Below are positions 54,462-64,000 of a DNA stretch of 64,000 bases, piece after piece. Positions within the stretch are counted from its first letter, which is position 1. The number at the start of each line of letters is the position of its first letter. This DNA comes from Variovorax sp. HW608. Its GTDB lineage: Bacteria > Pseudomonadota > Gammaproteobacteria > Burkholderiales > Burkholderiaceae_C. A program made the position numbers and the translations under genes. The DNA lies in contig NZ_LT607803.1 of the NCBI RefSeq assembly GCF_900090195.1, positions 4,614,229 to 4,678,228 of the forward strand, read 5' to 3'. The notes under the pieces were generated by a model that made no database searches, was not told where the DNA came from, and saw only the letters and a program-made list of their open reading frames with translations.

Positions 54462-55423
54462 GCCAGGTCGAAGAAGTCATCCTGGCCGAGCCGCGCGGCT
54501 TCTGCGCCGGCGTGGATCGCGCGATCGAGATCGTCGAGCGCGCCATCGCGAAGTTCGGCGCCCCGATCTACGTGCGCCACGAGATCGTGCACAACACCTA
54601 TGTGGTCAGCGAGCTCAAGGCCAAGGGCGCGATCTTCATCGAGGACCTCGCCGAAGTGCCGCCGGGCGCGACGCTGGTGTTCAGCGCGCACGGCGTCAGC
54701 AAGGCGGTGCAGGCCGAGGCGCGCGAGCGCGGCTTCGAGATCTTCGATGCCACCTGTCCGCTGGTGACCAAGGTCCACGTCGAGGTGGCGAAGCTGGCCA
54801 AGGAAGGCTACGAGTTCATCATGATCGGCCACAAGGGCCATCCGGAAGTCGAGGGCACGATGGGGCAGCTCTCCAGCGGCATCCATCTGGTGGAGGACGT
54901 GGAAGACGTGCAGCGCGTGGCGCCTTCGCAGACCGAGAAGCTCGCGGTCGTCACGCAGACGACGCTGTCGGTCGATGACGCGGCCGAGATCTCCGCTGCC
55001 GTGCGCGCGCGCTTCCCCAATGCGCGCGAGCCCAAGCAGCAGGACATCTGCTATGCGACGCAGAACCGCCAGGACGCGGTGAAGCTCCTGAGCCCGCAGG
55101 TCGACCTGGTGATCGTGGTCGGCAGCCCGACCAGTTCCAACAGCAACCGGCTGCGCGAACTTGCGCAGCGCCTGGGCACCGAGAGCTACATGGTCGATTC
55201 GGCCGCCGAGCTCAGGCCCGAGTGGTTCGAAGGCAAGAGCCGCGTCGGCCTGACCGCAGGCGCGTCGGCGCCCGAGGTGCTGGTGCGCGAGGTGGTCGAC
55301 CGGATCAAGGCGCTCGGCGCCGTGTCGGTGCGCAAGATGGACGGCATCCAGGAAACGCTCAAGTTCCCGCTGCCCAAGGGGCTCAAGCTCGAAGACGTTC
55401 CTGCACCGGGGCATATCTCGTGA
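54458..55423 (+). CDS. ispH: 4-hydroxy-3-methylbut-2-enyl diphosphate reductase
   Basis: IspH makes isopentenyl and dimethylallyl diphosphate in the last MEP-pathway step. The 321-residue protein has the three Fe-S cysteines C16 (RGFCAGV), C100 ([11 protein letters not shown]) and C198 (DICYATQN), and the catalytic E130 in HPEVEG, plus [13 protein letters not shown]. The start is GTG overlapping the fkpB stop; its own stop overlaps the next GTG. The three genes form one tightly coupled unit. Confidence 0.96.
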   Translation: MSQVEEVILAEPRGFCAGVDRAIEIVERAIAKFGAPIYVRHEIVHNTYVVSELKAKGAIFIEDLAEVPPGATLVFSAHGVSKAVQAEARERGFEIFDATCPLVTKVHVEVAKLAKEGYEFIMIGHKGHPEVEGTMGQLSSGIHLVEDVEDVQRVAPSQTEKLAVVTQTTLSVDDAAEISAAVRARFPNAREPKQQDICYATQNRQDAVKLLSPQVDLVIVVGSPTSSNSNRLRELAQRLGTESYMVDSAAELRPEWFEGKSRVGLTAGASAPEVLVREVVDRIKALGAVSVRKMDGIQETLKFPLPKGLKLEDVPAPGHIS

Positions 55424-56382
55424 CGGGCGGCGCGGTCGACTGGCGCGGGGACATCGAGGCGGCGTCGAAGCGTGCGCGCGAACGCGCGCCCGGATTCCTG
55501 CGCGAGACGCCGCTGTGGAAGCTGCCGGGCGCCGCGCTGGGCCTCGCGGCGCGCAATGCCCGGGTCTGGCTGAAGCTCGAACAGCTGCAGACCAGCGGCA
55601 GCTTCAAGGCGCGCGGCATGATGAACCGGCTGCTCGCCAACGACATCCCGGCCAGCGGCGTGATCGTGGCCTCGGGCGGCAATGCCGGCATCGCGACGGC
55701 TGCGGCCGCGCAGGCGCTTCGCGTTCACTGCGAAGTCTTCCTGCCCGATGTCTCGTCCGAGGCTAAGCGTTCACGGCTGCGCGCGCTCGGCGCCCAGGTG
55801 GTGGTCGGTGGCGATGCCTACGCCGATGCGCTTGCCGCCTGCCTCGAGCGGCAAAGGGCGAGCGGCGCCCTGTTGACCCACGCCTACGATCAGCCCGAAG
55901 TGGTCGCGGGCGCCGGCACGCTGGGGCTCGAGATCGAACGGCAGGGCGGCGTGCCCGATTCAGTGCTCGTGAGCGTCGGCGGTGGCGGCCTCATCGGCGG
56001 CCTGGCCGCGTGGTTCGGGGCGCGTGCCCGCGTGGTGGCACTCGAGCCCGAACGCGCGCCGACCCTGTTCAAGGCGCGCGAAGCCGGTCAGCCGGTGGAC
56101 GTCGAAGTCGGCGGCATCGCGGCCGATGCGCTCGGCGCGCGGCGCATCGGAAGCATTTCGTGGGGCATCACGCAGCGCCACGTGCCCGAAGCGCTGCTGC
56201 TCACGGATGAAGCGATCCGCGCTGCGCAGCTCTGGCTGTGGAAGGAGCTGAAGCTCGCCGTCGAACCCGCGGCCGCGCTGCCGCTGGCCGCATTGCAGAG
56301 CGGCGCCTATGCGCCGCAGGACGGCGAGAAGGTCTGCCTCATCGTCTGCGGCGCCAACGTGGACCCGGCCACGCTGGGCTGA
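55420..56382 (+). CDS. PLP-dependent threonine/serine dehydratase-like enzyme
   Basis: The 320-residue fold type II PLP enzyme has the Schiff-base lysine K63 in SGSFKARG, the phosphate loop [14 protein letters not shown] and the GGGGLIGG motif. It lacks a C-terminal regulatory ACT domain, so it is like catabolic dehydratases or serine racemases and not biosynthetic IlvA. The exact substrate is uncertain. GTG start, overlapping the ispH stop. Confidence 0.87.
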   Translation: MTGGAVDWRGDIEAASKRARERAPGFLRETPLWKLPGAALGLAARNARVWLKLEQLQTSGSFKARGMMNRLLANDIPASGVIVASGGNAGIATAAAAQALRVHCEVFLPDVSSEAKRSRLRALGAQVVVGGDAYADALAACLERQRASGALLTHAYDQPEVVAGAGTLGLEIERQGGVPDSVLVSVGGGGLIGGLAAWFGARARVVALEPERAPTLFKAREAGQPVDVEVGGIAADALGARRIGSISWGITQRHVPEALLLTDEAIRAAQLWLWKELKLAVEPAAALPLAALQSGAYAPQDGEKVCLIVCGANVDPATLG

Positions 56383-56394
56383 AGGGCCGGTCGA

Positions 56395-56805
56395 TCAGAC
56401 CGGCGGATGCTCGACGTTGACCATCCACGGCACGCCGAACTTGTCTTCCAGCATGCCGAAGCCCGGCGACCAGAAGGTCGCCGCATAGGGCATCGTGACC
56501 TTGCCGCCGGCCGACAGCGCATTGAAGAGCTGTTCGCCTTCCTTCACGTCCTTGGCCTGCACCGACAGCGAGAAGCCCTTGTAGCCCTCGAACTTGAAGT
56601 CGGGCGGCCCGTCGGACGCCATCAGCTTCTGGCCGCGCGCGGTGAGCGTGGCATGCATGATCTTGTCCTTGTGGCTGTCGGGCGTCTGCGCTCCCATGGG
56701 ACTCTCGGCGAAGGTCATGCTGAATTCGATCTTGCCGCCCAGGCACTTGGCGTAGAACGCCAGCGCCTCGGCCGCGTTGCCGTTGAAGGTCAGATAGGCT
56801 TCCAT
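56395..56805 (-). CDS. PhnB-like VOC-fold protein
   Basis: The 136-residue protein has the glyoxalase/VOC fold of the PhnB group: YLTFNGNAAEALAFYAKCLGGKIEFSMTF, then HATLTARGQKLMASDGPP and WSPGFGMLEDKFGVPWMVN. Despite the name it is not a phosphonate enzyme. The catalytic role is unknown. It is convergent with the dehydratase and divergent from serS. Confidence 0.88.
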   Translation of the reverse strand: MEAYLTFNGNAAEALAFYAKCLGGKIEFSMTFAESPMGAQTPDSHKDKIMHATLTARGQKLMASDGPPDFKFEGYKGFSLSVQAKDVKEGEQLFNALSAGGKVTMPYAATFWSPGFGMLEDKFGVPWMVNVEHPPV

Positions 56806-56853
56806 GTTGGCTCCTTGAGGTGTGTCGGGGGTTCACGATGCACGCGCACCTAA

Positions 56854-58194
<1,341 letters not shown>

Positions 58195-58242
58195 AGAAAA
58201 ACCGGCCGAAGCTCTGCTAGAATCGCGGGCTCGACCAACACC

Positions 58243-58333
58243 GGAGAGGTGGCAGAGTGGTCTAATGTACCTGACTCGAAATCAGGCGTGGGTTCATAGC
58301 CCACCGAGGGTTCGAATCCCTCCCTCTCCTCCA
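58243..58333 (+). tRNA. tRNA-Ser (anticodon CGA)
   Basis: The 91-base cloverleaf is intact. Acceptor stem GGAGAGG/CCTCTCC, D arm GCA/TGT, anticodon stem CCTGA/TCAGG with loop CTCGAAA (anticodon CGA, reading UCG), long variable arm GTGGG/CCCAC as expected for serine, T arm GAGGG TTCGAAT CCCTC, and an encoded CCA. The discriminator base is T (U73), whereas E. coli tRNA-Ser species have G. Confidence 0.96.
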
Positions 58334-58377
58334 GGAATGGCTTCCGGATCACTTCACGGTGAATCAAAAAGCCCGCC

Positions 58378-58403
58378 AAAGCCCCGCCAGCCGGGGCTTT
58401 TTT
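58378..58403 (+). terminator. Intrinsic terminator after tRNA-Ser
   Basis: AAAGCCCCG CCAGC CGGGGCTTTTTT is a perfect GC-rich stem with a six-base T-run. It ends the serS-tRNA-Ser transcript. Confidence 0.88.
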
Positions 58404-58531
58404 GCGTCTGGTCGTTTGATGCCGCGGATCACCTCGAGCCACTTCGCGCCGGCGGCGCAGGATCTTTGAGGCGCGTCAGGTTTTGGCCTTTTCGCATCTG
58501 CTGTAATCCGTCTCCGATCGCATCAGGAGCT

Positions 58532-59365
58532 ATGGCGCACATGCAGTTTCCCCTTGGCTTTCGCCGGGCCGCATTTCTGTTGGCGATGCTGCTGGGCGCG
58601 CAGCTTGCGCTCGCACAGGCCGAGCCGCACACCGTCTTGCTCGAGGACCTGACCTGGACCGAGTTGCGCGACCAGGTCGGCGCCGGCAAGACAACCATCC
58701 TCATCCCCATCGGCGGTACCGAGCAGAGCGGGCCGGACATGGCGCTCGGAAAGCACAACGCGCGCGTCCTGTATCTGTCGCGGCGCATTGCGGAAGAGCT
58801 CGGCAACGCGATCGTCGCGCCGGTCGTGGCCTATGTGCCCGAGGGCGGCTACGCGCCGCCGACATCGCACATGCGCTTTCCCGGCACGATCACCGTGCCC
58901 GAGGATGCCTTCGAGAAGACGCTGGCCTCGGCGGCCAACAGCTTCAAGGCGCACGGGTTTCGCGACATCGTGTTCCTCGGCGACCACGGCGGATACCAGA
59001 AGAGCATCCAGCGCGTGGTGGCGATGCTCAACAAGTCATGGGCCAATTCGGGCGCAAGGGCCTTCGTGCCGCCGGCCTACTACGAGAGCAGCTCCGACGG
59101 TTTCGACAGGATCCTGCGCAGCAGGGGCTATCGCGACGACGAGATCGGCACCCATGCGGCTCTCGCGGACACCTCGCTGCAACTGGCCAGCGCGCCGCAG
59201 ATGGTGCGGCTCGATCGCCTGCGCCAGGCCCCCAAGCGCGGCCCGAGCGATGGCGTCTACGGAGGCGATCCGCGTCGCGCCACGGCAGAGCTGGGCAAGC
59301 TCGGCATCGATGCCATCGTCGCTGACACCGTCGCTGCGATTCGCAAGGACACCGAGCGGCATTGA
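58532..59365 (+). CDS. Exported creatininase-family amidohydrolase
   Basis: The 277-residue protein has a signal peptide (FRRAAFLLAMLLGAQLALAQA) and a creatininase domain: LIPIGGTEQSGPDMALGKHNARV, SHMRFPGTITVP and VFLGDHGGYQKS supply metal-binding Glu, His and Asp residues. Most family members are cytoplasmic; export is notable. The substrate is unknown. An ATG at 58541 is an alternative start with a better-spaced AGGAG. A beta-propeller gene follows 37 bases later on the same strand. Confidence 0.8.
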   Translation: MAHMQFPLGFRRAAFLLAMLLGAQLALAQAEPHTVLLEDLTWTELRDQVGAGKTTILIPIGGTEQSGPDMALGKHNARVLYLSRRIAEELGNAIVAPVVAYVPEGGYAPPTSHMRFPGTITVPEDAFEKTLASAANSFKAHGFRDIVFLGDHGGYQKSIQRVVAMLNKSWANSGARAFVPPAYYESSSDGFDRILRSRGYRDDEIGTHAALADTSLQLASAPQMVRLDRLRQAPKRGPSDGVYGGDPRRATAELGKLGIDAIVADTVAAIRKDTERH

Positions 59366-59402
59366 GACCTGCGTCACATCCAGACAACTACCCACTTTCA
59401 AC

Positions 59403-60563
59403 ATGCATCTTTCACGCTCCTCCTTGCGCCTTGCTTCGCTCGCCGGCGCAACCCTGCTGGCCGTCCACCTGCACGCTGCAGCGATCGAGCCGGCATTGCC
59501 GGGCATGCCGCCGATCGTCAATCCGGCCAATCTCTACAGCGAGACCACGGCCGACAAGCTCAGCCCTGCGGTGCAGGGTGCGCTGTCGCGCGTCTACGTG
59601 CCCAACGTGAAGTCGAACGATGTCTACGTGATCGACCCGGCAACCAACAAGGTGGTCGACCGCTTCAAGGTCGGCACGAACCCGCAACACGTCGTGCCCT
59701 CGTGGGACCTGAAGACGCTGTGGGTCGCCAACAATGCCGAAGGAACGACCAAGGGCAGCCTCACCCCCGTCGACCCGCTGACCGGCAAGCCGTCCGGCAA
59801 GCCGATTGCGGTGGACGACCCCTACAACATGTACTTCACCCCCGACGGCAAGCAGGCGATCGTGGTCGCCGAAGCGCACCAGCGTCTCGACTTCCGCGAT
59901 CCGCACACCATGGCGCTGGAGTCCTCGCTGGCCGTGCCCGATTGCTCCGGCATCAACCATGCCGACTTCGCGATCGACGGCCGCTATGCCATCTTCACCT
60001 GCGAGTTCGGCGGCCACCTGGCCAAGATCGACATGGTCGAGCACAAGGTGCTCGGCATCCTGAAGCTGTCCAAGGGCGGGATGCCGCAGGACATCCGCGT
60101 CTCGCCCGATGGCAAGGTCTTCTACGTGGCCGACATGATGGCTGACGGCGTGTTCCTCATCGACGGCGACTCCTTCCGCGAGATCGGCTTCGTCCCCACG
60201 GGTGTCGGCACGCATGGCCTGTACCCGAGCCGTGACGGCACCAAGCTCTACATCGCGAACCGCGGCTCCAACAAGATCCACGGCAAAAAGGGCGGCCCCG
60301 GCAGCGTTTCGGTGCTGGACTTCGCGACCCGCAAGGTCGTGGCGACCTGGCCGATCCCCGGCGGCGGCAGTCCGGACATGGGCAATGTGAGCGCGGACGG
60401 CGGCCACCTGTGGCTGTCCGGGCGCTTTGACAACGTGGTCTACAACTTCGACACGACCACCGGCGCGGTCGTCAAGGTTCCGGTCGGCACCGAGCCTCAC
60501 GGCCTCGCGGTGTGGCCGCTTCCGGGCCGGCATGCGCTCGGCCATACCGGCAACATGCGTTGA
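59403..60563 (+). CDS. YVTN-type beta-propeller protein, exported
   Basis: The 386-residue protein has a signal peptide (about 1-26) and repeated propeller blades: RVYVPNVKSNDVYVIDPATNKVVDRF, KTLWVANNAEG, GKQAIVVAE, KVFYVADMMADGVFLIDGD, TKLYIANRGSN and HLWLSGRFDNVVYNF. These are YncE/40-residue YVTN repeats, which form a seven-bladed fold without a known enzymatic site. It lies just downstream of the exported creatininase and is probably cotranscribed. Confidence 0.83.
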   Translation: MHLSRSSLRLASLAGATLLAVHLHAAAIEPALPGMPPIVNPANLYSETTADKLSPAVQGALSRVYVPNVKSNDVYVIDPATNKVVDRFKVGTNPQHVVPSWDLKTLWVANNAEGTTKGSLTPVDPLTGKPSGKPIAVDDPYNMYFTPDGKQAIVVAEAHQRLDFRDPHTMALESSLAVPDCSGINHADFAIDGRYAIFTCEFGGHLAKIDMVEHKVLGILKLSKGGMPQDIRVSPDGKVFYVADMMADGVFLIDGDSFREIGFVPTGVGTHGLYPSRDGTKLYIANRGSNKIHGKKGGPGSVSVLDFATRKVVATWPIPGGGSPDMGNVSADGGHLWLSGRFDNVVYNFDTTTGAVVKVPVGTEPHGLAVWPLPGRHALGHTGNMR

Positions 60564-60589
60564 GGAGATCGTCGTGCCGCGGTGAGACC

Positions 60590-61027
60590 TCAGGCCGCGC
60601 GCGGCACCGGCAGGCGCTTGCGGCGCTCGAAGAGTTCGAACACGCCCATGCCCGCCAGCATCGCGGCCACGAAGACGAGCGCCTTGACTTCGCCCATCCC
60701 GAGCGAAACCAGGCCCGGCCCGGGGCAGATGCCCGCAATGCCCCAGCCGATGCCGAACAGCACGCTTCCCGCGACCAGGCGGCGGTCGATGTGGCGCGCC
60801 GAGGGCAGGCGCATTTCAGCGCCGAGCAGGGATGCGGAGCGCCGGTCGGCCAGGGCGAAGGCGACCACGCCGACGGCGATGGCGCCGCCCATGACGAAAG
60901 CCAGGGACGGGTCCCAGGTGCCGGCCAGGTCCAAGAAGCCGAGCACCTTGGCCGGATTGGCCATGCCCGAGACGATGAGGCCGAGGCCGAAGACCAGGCC
61001 GGCGAGCAGCGAAGCAAGAACGATCAT
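60590..61027 (-). CDS. YeeE/YedE-type membrane protein (PmpB-like half)
   Basis: The 145-residue protein has four hydrophobic helices and the motifs GLIVSGMANPAKVLGFLDLAG and GIGWGIAGICPGPGLVSLG, where the cysteine in the second half of the pore is typical of sulfur-species transporters (TsuA group). With the next gene it makes a split YeeE pair. It starts ten bases after the partner's stop in a three-gene minus-strand operon led by a sulfide-type repressor. Confidence 0.88.
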   Translation of the reverse strand: MIVLASLLAGLVFGLGLIVSGMANPAKVLGFLDLAGTWDPSLAFVMGGAIAVGVVAFALADRRSASLLGAEMRLPSARHIDRRLVAGSVLFGIGWGIAGICPGPGLVSLGMGEVKALVFVAAMLAGMGVFELFERRKRLPVPRAA

Positions 61028-61037
61028 GGTGGACTCC

Positions 61038-61475
61038 TCAGATACCCAGAAGGTGACGCGTCACGAACACCGTGACGAAACCGGCGCCCATGAAGGCGGC
61101 CGTGGCCACGAGTGAACGCGGCGAAAGGCGAGACAGCCCACAGACCCCGTGGCCGCTGGTGCAGCCGGAGCCATACCGCGTGCCGATACCCACGAGCAGG
61201 CCGGCCAGGATCAGCGCGCCGTAGCTGGCGTCGATCTGCGGCTTGGGCAGCGCCGCGAACAGCACATAAACCCCTGGCGCGCCGACCAGGCCGAGGACGA
61301 AGGCGATACGCCAGGCCATGTCGCCCCTGGTGGGCCGGAGCAGGCCTCCGAGCACCCCGCTGATGCCTGCGATGCGGCCGTTGAGCAGCGCAAACATCGC
61401 GGCGGCAATCCCGATGAGCACCCCCCCGGCCAGGGCGGCGAGCGGCGTGAAGTGGTTCCAGTCGATGGACATCAT
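61038..61475 (-). CDS. YeeE/YedE-type membrane protein (PmpA-like half)
   Basis: The 145-residue protein has four helices with [36 protein letters not shown] and the pore motif [25 protein letters not shown], whose cysteines are the hallmark of the family. It is probably the first half of a thiosulfate or sulfide-related importer. Its start overlaps the repressor stop by four bases, so translation is coupled. Confidence 0.88.
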   Translation of the reverse strand: MMSIDWNHFTPLAALAGGVLIGIAAAMFALLNGRIAGISGVLGGLLRPTRGDMAWRIAFVLGLVGAPGVYVLFAALPKPQIDASYGALILAGLLVGIGTRYGSGCTSGHGVCGLSRLSPRSLVATAAFMGAGFVTVFVTRHLLGI

Positions 61476-61804
61476 TCTTCCTTTGGGCAATAGAGTTGGT
61501 AGAGAAGCGCGAGGATTTCGAGCATCGATGGGTCGGCCACGCTGTAGAAGATGTTCTTGCCTTCGCGGCGCGTGCTCACCACCCCCTCGCCCCGCAGTAC
61601 GCCCAGTTGCTGCGACAGCGTCGGTTGGTGAATGTCCAGCGCTTCTTCGAGCTCGCTCACGCACATCTCGCCCTGCGAGAGCTGGCACAGCAGCAGCAGA
61701 CGGTCCTCGTTGGCGAGCACCTTGAGCGCGGCGACCGCGCCGCCGGCGGCGGCGCGCAAGGCTTCGGGGGCGATGACGAGTGGGCGCTTCATGGACGGGG
61801 GCAT
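61472..61804 (-). CDS. ArsR-family repressor, BigR/SqrR-like
   Basis: The 110-residue winged-helix protein has [28 protein letters not shown], then [18 protein letters not shown] and [10 protein letters not shown]40 and C106 match in place and spacing the two cysteines (42 and 108) that form the sulfide-responsive bond in BigR. C48 is extra. It should repress its own operon and the divergent gene until reactive sulfur species oxidise it. An ATG at 61792 is an alternative start. A palindrome overlapping both promoters lies just upstream. Confidence 0.88.
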   Translation of the reverse strand: MPPSMKRPLVIAPEALRAAAGGAVAALKVLANEDRLLLLCQLSQGEMCVSELEEALDIHQPTLSQQLGVLRGEGVVSTRREGKNIFYSVADPSMLEILALLYQLYCPKEE

Positions 61805-61812
61805 CGGTTTCG

Positions 61813-61850
61813 ATTGACATATTATGTATAAAAACATAATATCAGTCAAT
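61813..61850. promoter_or_regulatory. Palindromic operator with two face-to-face promoters
   Basis: ATTGACATATTATGT at 61813-61827 and ACATAATATCAGTCAAT at 61834-61850 form an almost perfect inverted repeat. On the plus strand TTGACA (61814-61819) and TAATAT (61837-61842), 17 bases apart, form a sigma-70 promoter toward the dioxygenase-like gene. On the minus strand TTGACT (61849-61844) and CATAAT (61826-61821), also 17 apart, face the repressor. The block is AT-rich in a GC-rich region. The repressor is the likely ligand. Confidence 0.85.
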
Positions 61851-61881
61851 AGATTAAAACTGGCACTCACCGAGGTCCCTC

Positions 61882-62775
61882 ATGACGAACCGCACGACGA
61901 CAACCAAAGGCTTCTTCGACCCCACGACGTGGACGATTTCCTACGTCGTGTGGGACCACGCGACGGCGCGCGCCGCGATCATCGACCCGGTACTGGACTA
62001 CGACTTCAAGTCGGGTCACACCAGCACCGCCTCGGCCGACCGGCTGCTGGCCCATGTCAGGGACCAGGGCCTGAAGGTCGACTGGATCCTGGAAACCCAT
62101 GCCCATGCCGACCACCTGTCCGGCGCACGCTACGTTCAGGCCCAGGCCGGGGGCCGCATCGCCATCGGCGAAAACATTCGCGTCGTCCAGTCGACCTTCA
62201 AGAAGCTCTTCAACCTCGAGCGCAGCTTCCTGCCGGACGGCAGCCAGTTCGACCACCTCTTCAAGGACGGCGAGGTCTTCAAGATCGGCGACACCGAGGC
62301 AAGGGCACTGCTGGTGCCGGGTCACACCCCCGCGGACATGGCCTACCTGGTCGATGACGCGGTCTTCGTCGGCGACACGCTCTTCATGCCCGACGTGGGC
62401 AGCGCGCGGGCGGACTTCCCCGGCGGCGACGCGCGCCAGCTCTATGCCTCGATGCGGCGCCTGCTGGACCTGCCTGCCGAGACGACGATGTACGTCTGCC
62501 ACGACTATCCGCCTGCATCGCGGCAAGCCCAATGGCAGACGAGCGTCGCAGAGCAGCGCGCTCGCAACATCCATGTGCGCGATGGCATCGGCGAGGCCGA
62601 ATTCGTGGCGATGCGCACGGCCCGCGACGCCACCCTGGATGTCCCGACGCTCATCCTCCCGTCGATCCAGGTGAACGTGCGGGCCGGGCGGCTTCCGCCA
62701 GCCGACGACAACGGCGTCGCGTACCTGCGGATTCCGTTGAACGCACTTCCTGTTCACCCGCATCAGGATGCCTAG
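61882..62775 (+). CDS. MBL-fold persulfide-dioxygenase-like hydrolase (Blh-type)
   Basis: The 297-residue metallo-beta-lactamase-fold protein has H73, H75, D77 and H78 in ETHAHADHLSGA, GHTPADMAY, VGDTLFMPD and VCHDYPP as metal ligands. It fits the Blh/ETHE1-like group that oxidises glutathione persulfide to sulfite. It is divergent from a BigR-like repressor, as in BigR operons of plant-associated bacteria. A strong promoter overlaps the repressor operator. Confidence 0.88.
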   Translation: MTNRTTTTKGFFDPTTWTISYVVWDHATARAAIIDPVLDYDFKSGHTSTASADRLLAHVRDQGLKVDWILETHAHADHLSGARYVQAQAGGRIAIGENIRVVQSTFKKLFNLERSFLPDGSQFDHLFKDGEVFKIGDTEARALLVPGHTPADMAYLVDDAVFVGDTLFMPDVGSARADFPGGDARQLYASMRRLLDLPAETTMYVCHDYPPASRQAQWQTSVAEQRARNIHVRDGIGEAEFVAMRTARDATLDVPTLILPSIQVNVRAGRLPPADDNGVAYLRIPLNALPVHPHQDA

Positions 62776-62803
62776 GGCGGCGCTGTACACTTCTGCCAGC
62801 CGC

Positions 62804-62828
62804 AAAACGCCCCATCCGGGGCGTTTTT
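62804..62828 (+). terminator. Intrinsic terminator after the Blh-type gene
   Basis: AAAACGCCCC ATCC GGGGCGTTTTT: a perfect ten-base-pair stem with a tetraloop and a T-run. It separates the sulfur module from the ParB-like gene. Confidence 0.92.
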
Positions 62829-62866
62829 GCTTCCTATCCGCATCTTTTCCGCATCGCACCGCACCC

Positions 62867-63778
62867 ATGGACGTCGTCGTCAACGAGGAACTCAAGGCCT
62901 ATATCGATCCCTTGACGGCGGAGGAATTCGAAGCGCTGGAGCGCAGCCTGCTGGCCGAGGGCTGCCGCGACGCCCTGGTGCTGTGGGGCAAGGTGCTGGT
63001 GGATGGCCACAACCGGTACGCGATCTGCCGCAAGCACGACCTGCCGTTCCGGACCGTGCAGAACACGCGCTTCCAGTCGATGGAGGACGTTCATCTCTGG
63101 ATGATCGACCAGCACCTGGGGCGGCGAAGCATCTCCGACTTCCAGCGCGGCGTGCTGGCCCTGCGCAAGCGCGAGATCGTGGCGGCGCGACGGGCCCGGC
63201 GCGAGGCGCAGATGCCTGCCGGCGAGGCGTCGGCAGACGGCGCCGCCGATGCACCTCAGGTCGATGCGCCGTCTGCTGGCGAGTCCCTGCAGACCCGCGA
63301 GGCCGTGGCCCGCGCAGCGCGACTGCGCAGCAATCAGGTCGTGATGATCGAGAAGATCCAGCAGAGCGCGGCGCCCGAGGTCGTGGCCGCCGTGAAGTCC
63401 GGAACGCTCTCGCTCAACGCGGCGGCCGCGGTCGCGAGCCTGCCGGCCGAGGAACAGGTCGCCGCAGCGACCGCCGGCAAGGACGAACTCAGGCAGGCCG
63501 CGAAGCGCGTACGCGATGCACGGCGTACGCCGGCGCGCGAGAAGGACGACGAAGCGGCGGCGCGGTCCGATACGCCTGGGCCGCAGCAGGGCGATGACGG
63601 CGCGGCCGCGCTGCGGCGCCAGGTGGGCGAACTGCGTGCGGAGAACGCCAGGCTGACGGCCGAGAACGCCGCGCTGCGCAAGCAGGTCCTGGCGCTGCTC
63701 GCGAAGGGCGGGCCGGGCGCCGGCGCCGCGCAGCCCGATGCGGTGACCAGCGAGGACGAGGCCGACGCGCCGTTCTAG
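62867..63778 (+). CDS. ParB/Srx-fold protein with C-terminal coiled coil
   Basis: The 303-residue protein has an N-terminal ParB/sulfiredoxin-like domain (LTAEEFEALERSLLAEGCRDAL, VDGHNRYAICRKHDLPF) with the HNR motif, a helical region with a possible DNA-binding part (AARLRSNQVVMIEKIQQ), and a C-terminal leucine-zipper-like coil (LRRQVGELRAENARLTAEN). Similar proteins are named plasmid replication/partition proteins. No ParA, parS cluster or plasmid gene is seen nearby. Only 222 bases without a recognisable gene follow to the window end. Confidence 0.75.
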   Translation: MDVVVNEELKAYIDPLTAEEFEALERSLLAEGCRDALVLWGKVLVDGHNRYAICRKHDLPFRTVQNTRFQSMEDVHLWMIDQHLGRRSISDFQRGVLALRKREIVAARRARREAQMPAGEASADGAADAPQVDAPSAGESLQTREAVARAARLRSNQVVMIEKIQQSAAPEVVAAVKSGTLSLNAAAAVASLPAEEQVAAATAGKDELRQAAKRVRDARRTPAREKDDEAAARSDTPGPQQGDDGAAALRRQVGELRAENARLTAENAALRKQVLALLAKGGPGAGAAQPDAVTSEDEADAPF

Positions 63779-64000
63779 TGCGAGCGGGCGAATCGCCCCC
63801 GTGGCTTCGCAGGCATGGCAGGGCGTCGCCGCGCGCGTGGCATTGCGCTGCTCCAATCAACTCGTTGTGTGCACGCGACGCATTGGGAATCACTCGAGCT
63901 AGACATTTCCGCAGGCAATTAAGATCGCGCCTGCGACGGGCCGATGATCGGTGGCGGTCCGTCGCGTGTGCATGTATCCCGCCGAGTTCCGTTCATCATC

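Noticed and set aside
62867..63778. ParB-like gene as evidence for a plasmid or replication origin
   Set aside because: No parA, rep gene, iteron or DnaA-box cluster is visible, and surrounding genes are chromosomal.

Overview
The window is about 64 kb of compact, GC-rich bacterial chromosome. Gene content, gene order and protein sequences point to a betaproteobacterium of the Comamonadaceae, most likely Variovorax or a close relative. This rests on family and neighbourhood recognition, not on a database search. No insertion sequence, prophage, integrase or CRISPR array was seen.

Layout. 1-3.7 kb: end of aspS, then nudB, a phosphodiesterase-fold gene, folE, a BLUF blue-light sensor and a DUF429 gene. 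NudB acts on the product of FolE, so this is a folate segment. 3.8-9.3 kb: small stress and envelope genes (CsbD, BON lipoprotein, YqjD/YqjE/YqjK-like trio, DUF1328) beside a signalling set (CHASE3 histidine kinase, LuxR-type regulator, lone receiver). 9.3-18 kb: Burkholderiales housekeeping, with AsmA, moeB, ctpA and gpmA leftward of rhodanese, grxC, secB and gpsA, then scpA and DUF3460. 18-27.4 kb: two lipoproteins, a SulP transporter, metG, a patatin, a CysB-type regulator and the Fe-S carrier apbC/mrp.

27.4-47.8 kb is a formate island. A LysR regulator, an oxalate/formate-family MFS transporter and a soluble molybdenum NAD+-formate dehydrogenase (fused FdsG-FdsB, then FdsA) come first. 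A second LysR gene and a convergent FHA/GAF pair separate them from a second, exported formate dehydrogenase with its own operon: DUF3305, DUF3306, a 707-residue polyferredoxin, a TorD-type chaperone, a small Tat protein, catalytic, Fe-S and cytochrome b subunits, two small exported proteins of unknown role, and fdhD. The transporter and the fds operon share a matching 33-bp upstream motif, which suggests control by one regulator.

47.9-64 kb: an FtsX-type permease, acetyltransferase, 2-oxoglutarate oxygenase, truncated haemoglobin, Smr protein, radC, fkpB-ispH-dehydratase, serS with tRNA-Ser(CGA), a creatininase/beta-propeller pair, a sulfide-response module (BigR-like repressor and two YeeE-type proteins facing a persulfide-dioxygenase-like gene across a palindromic double promoter) and a solitary ParB-like gene.
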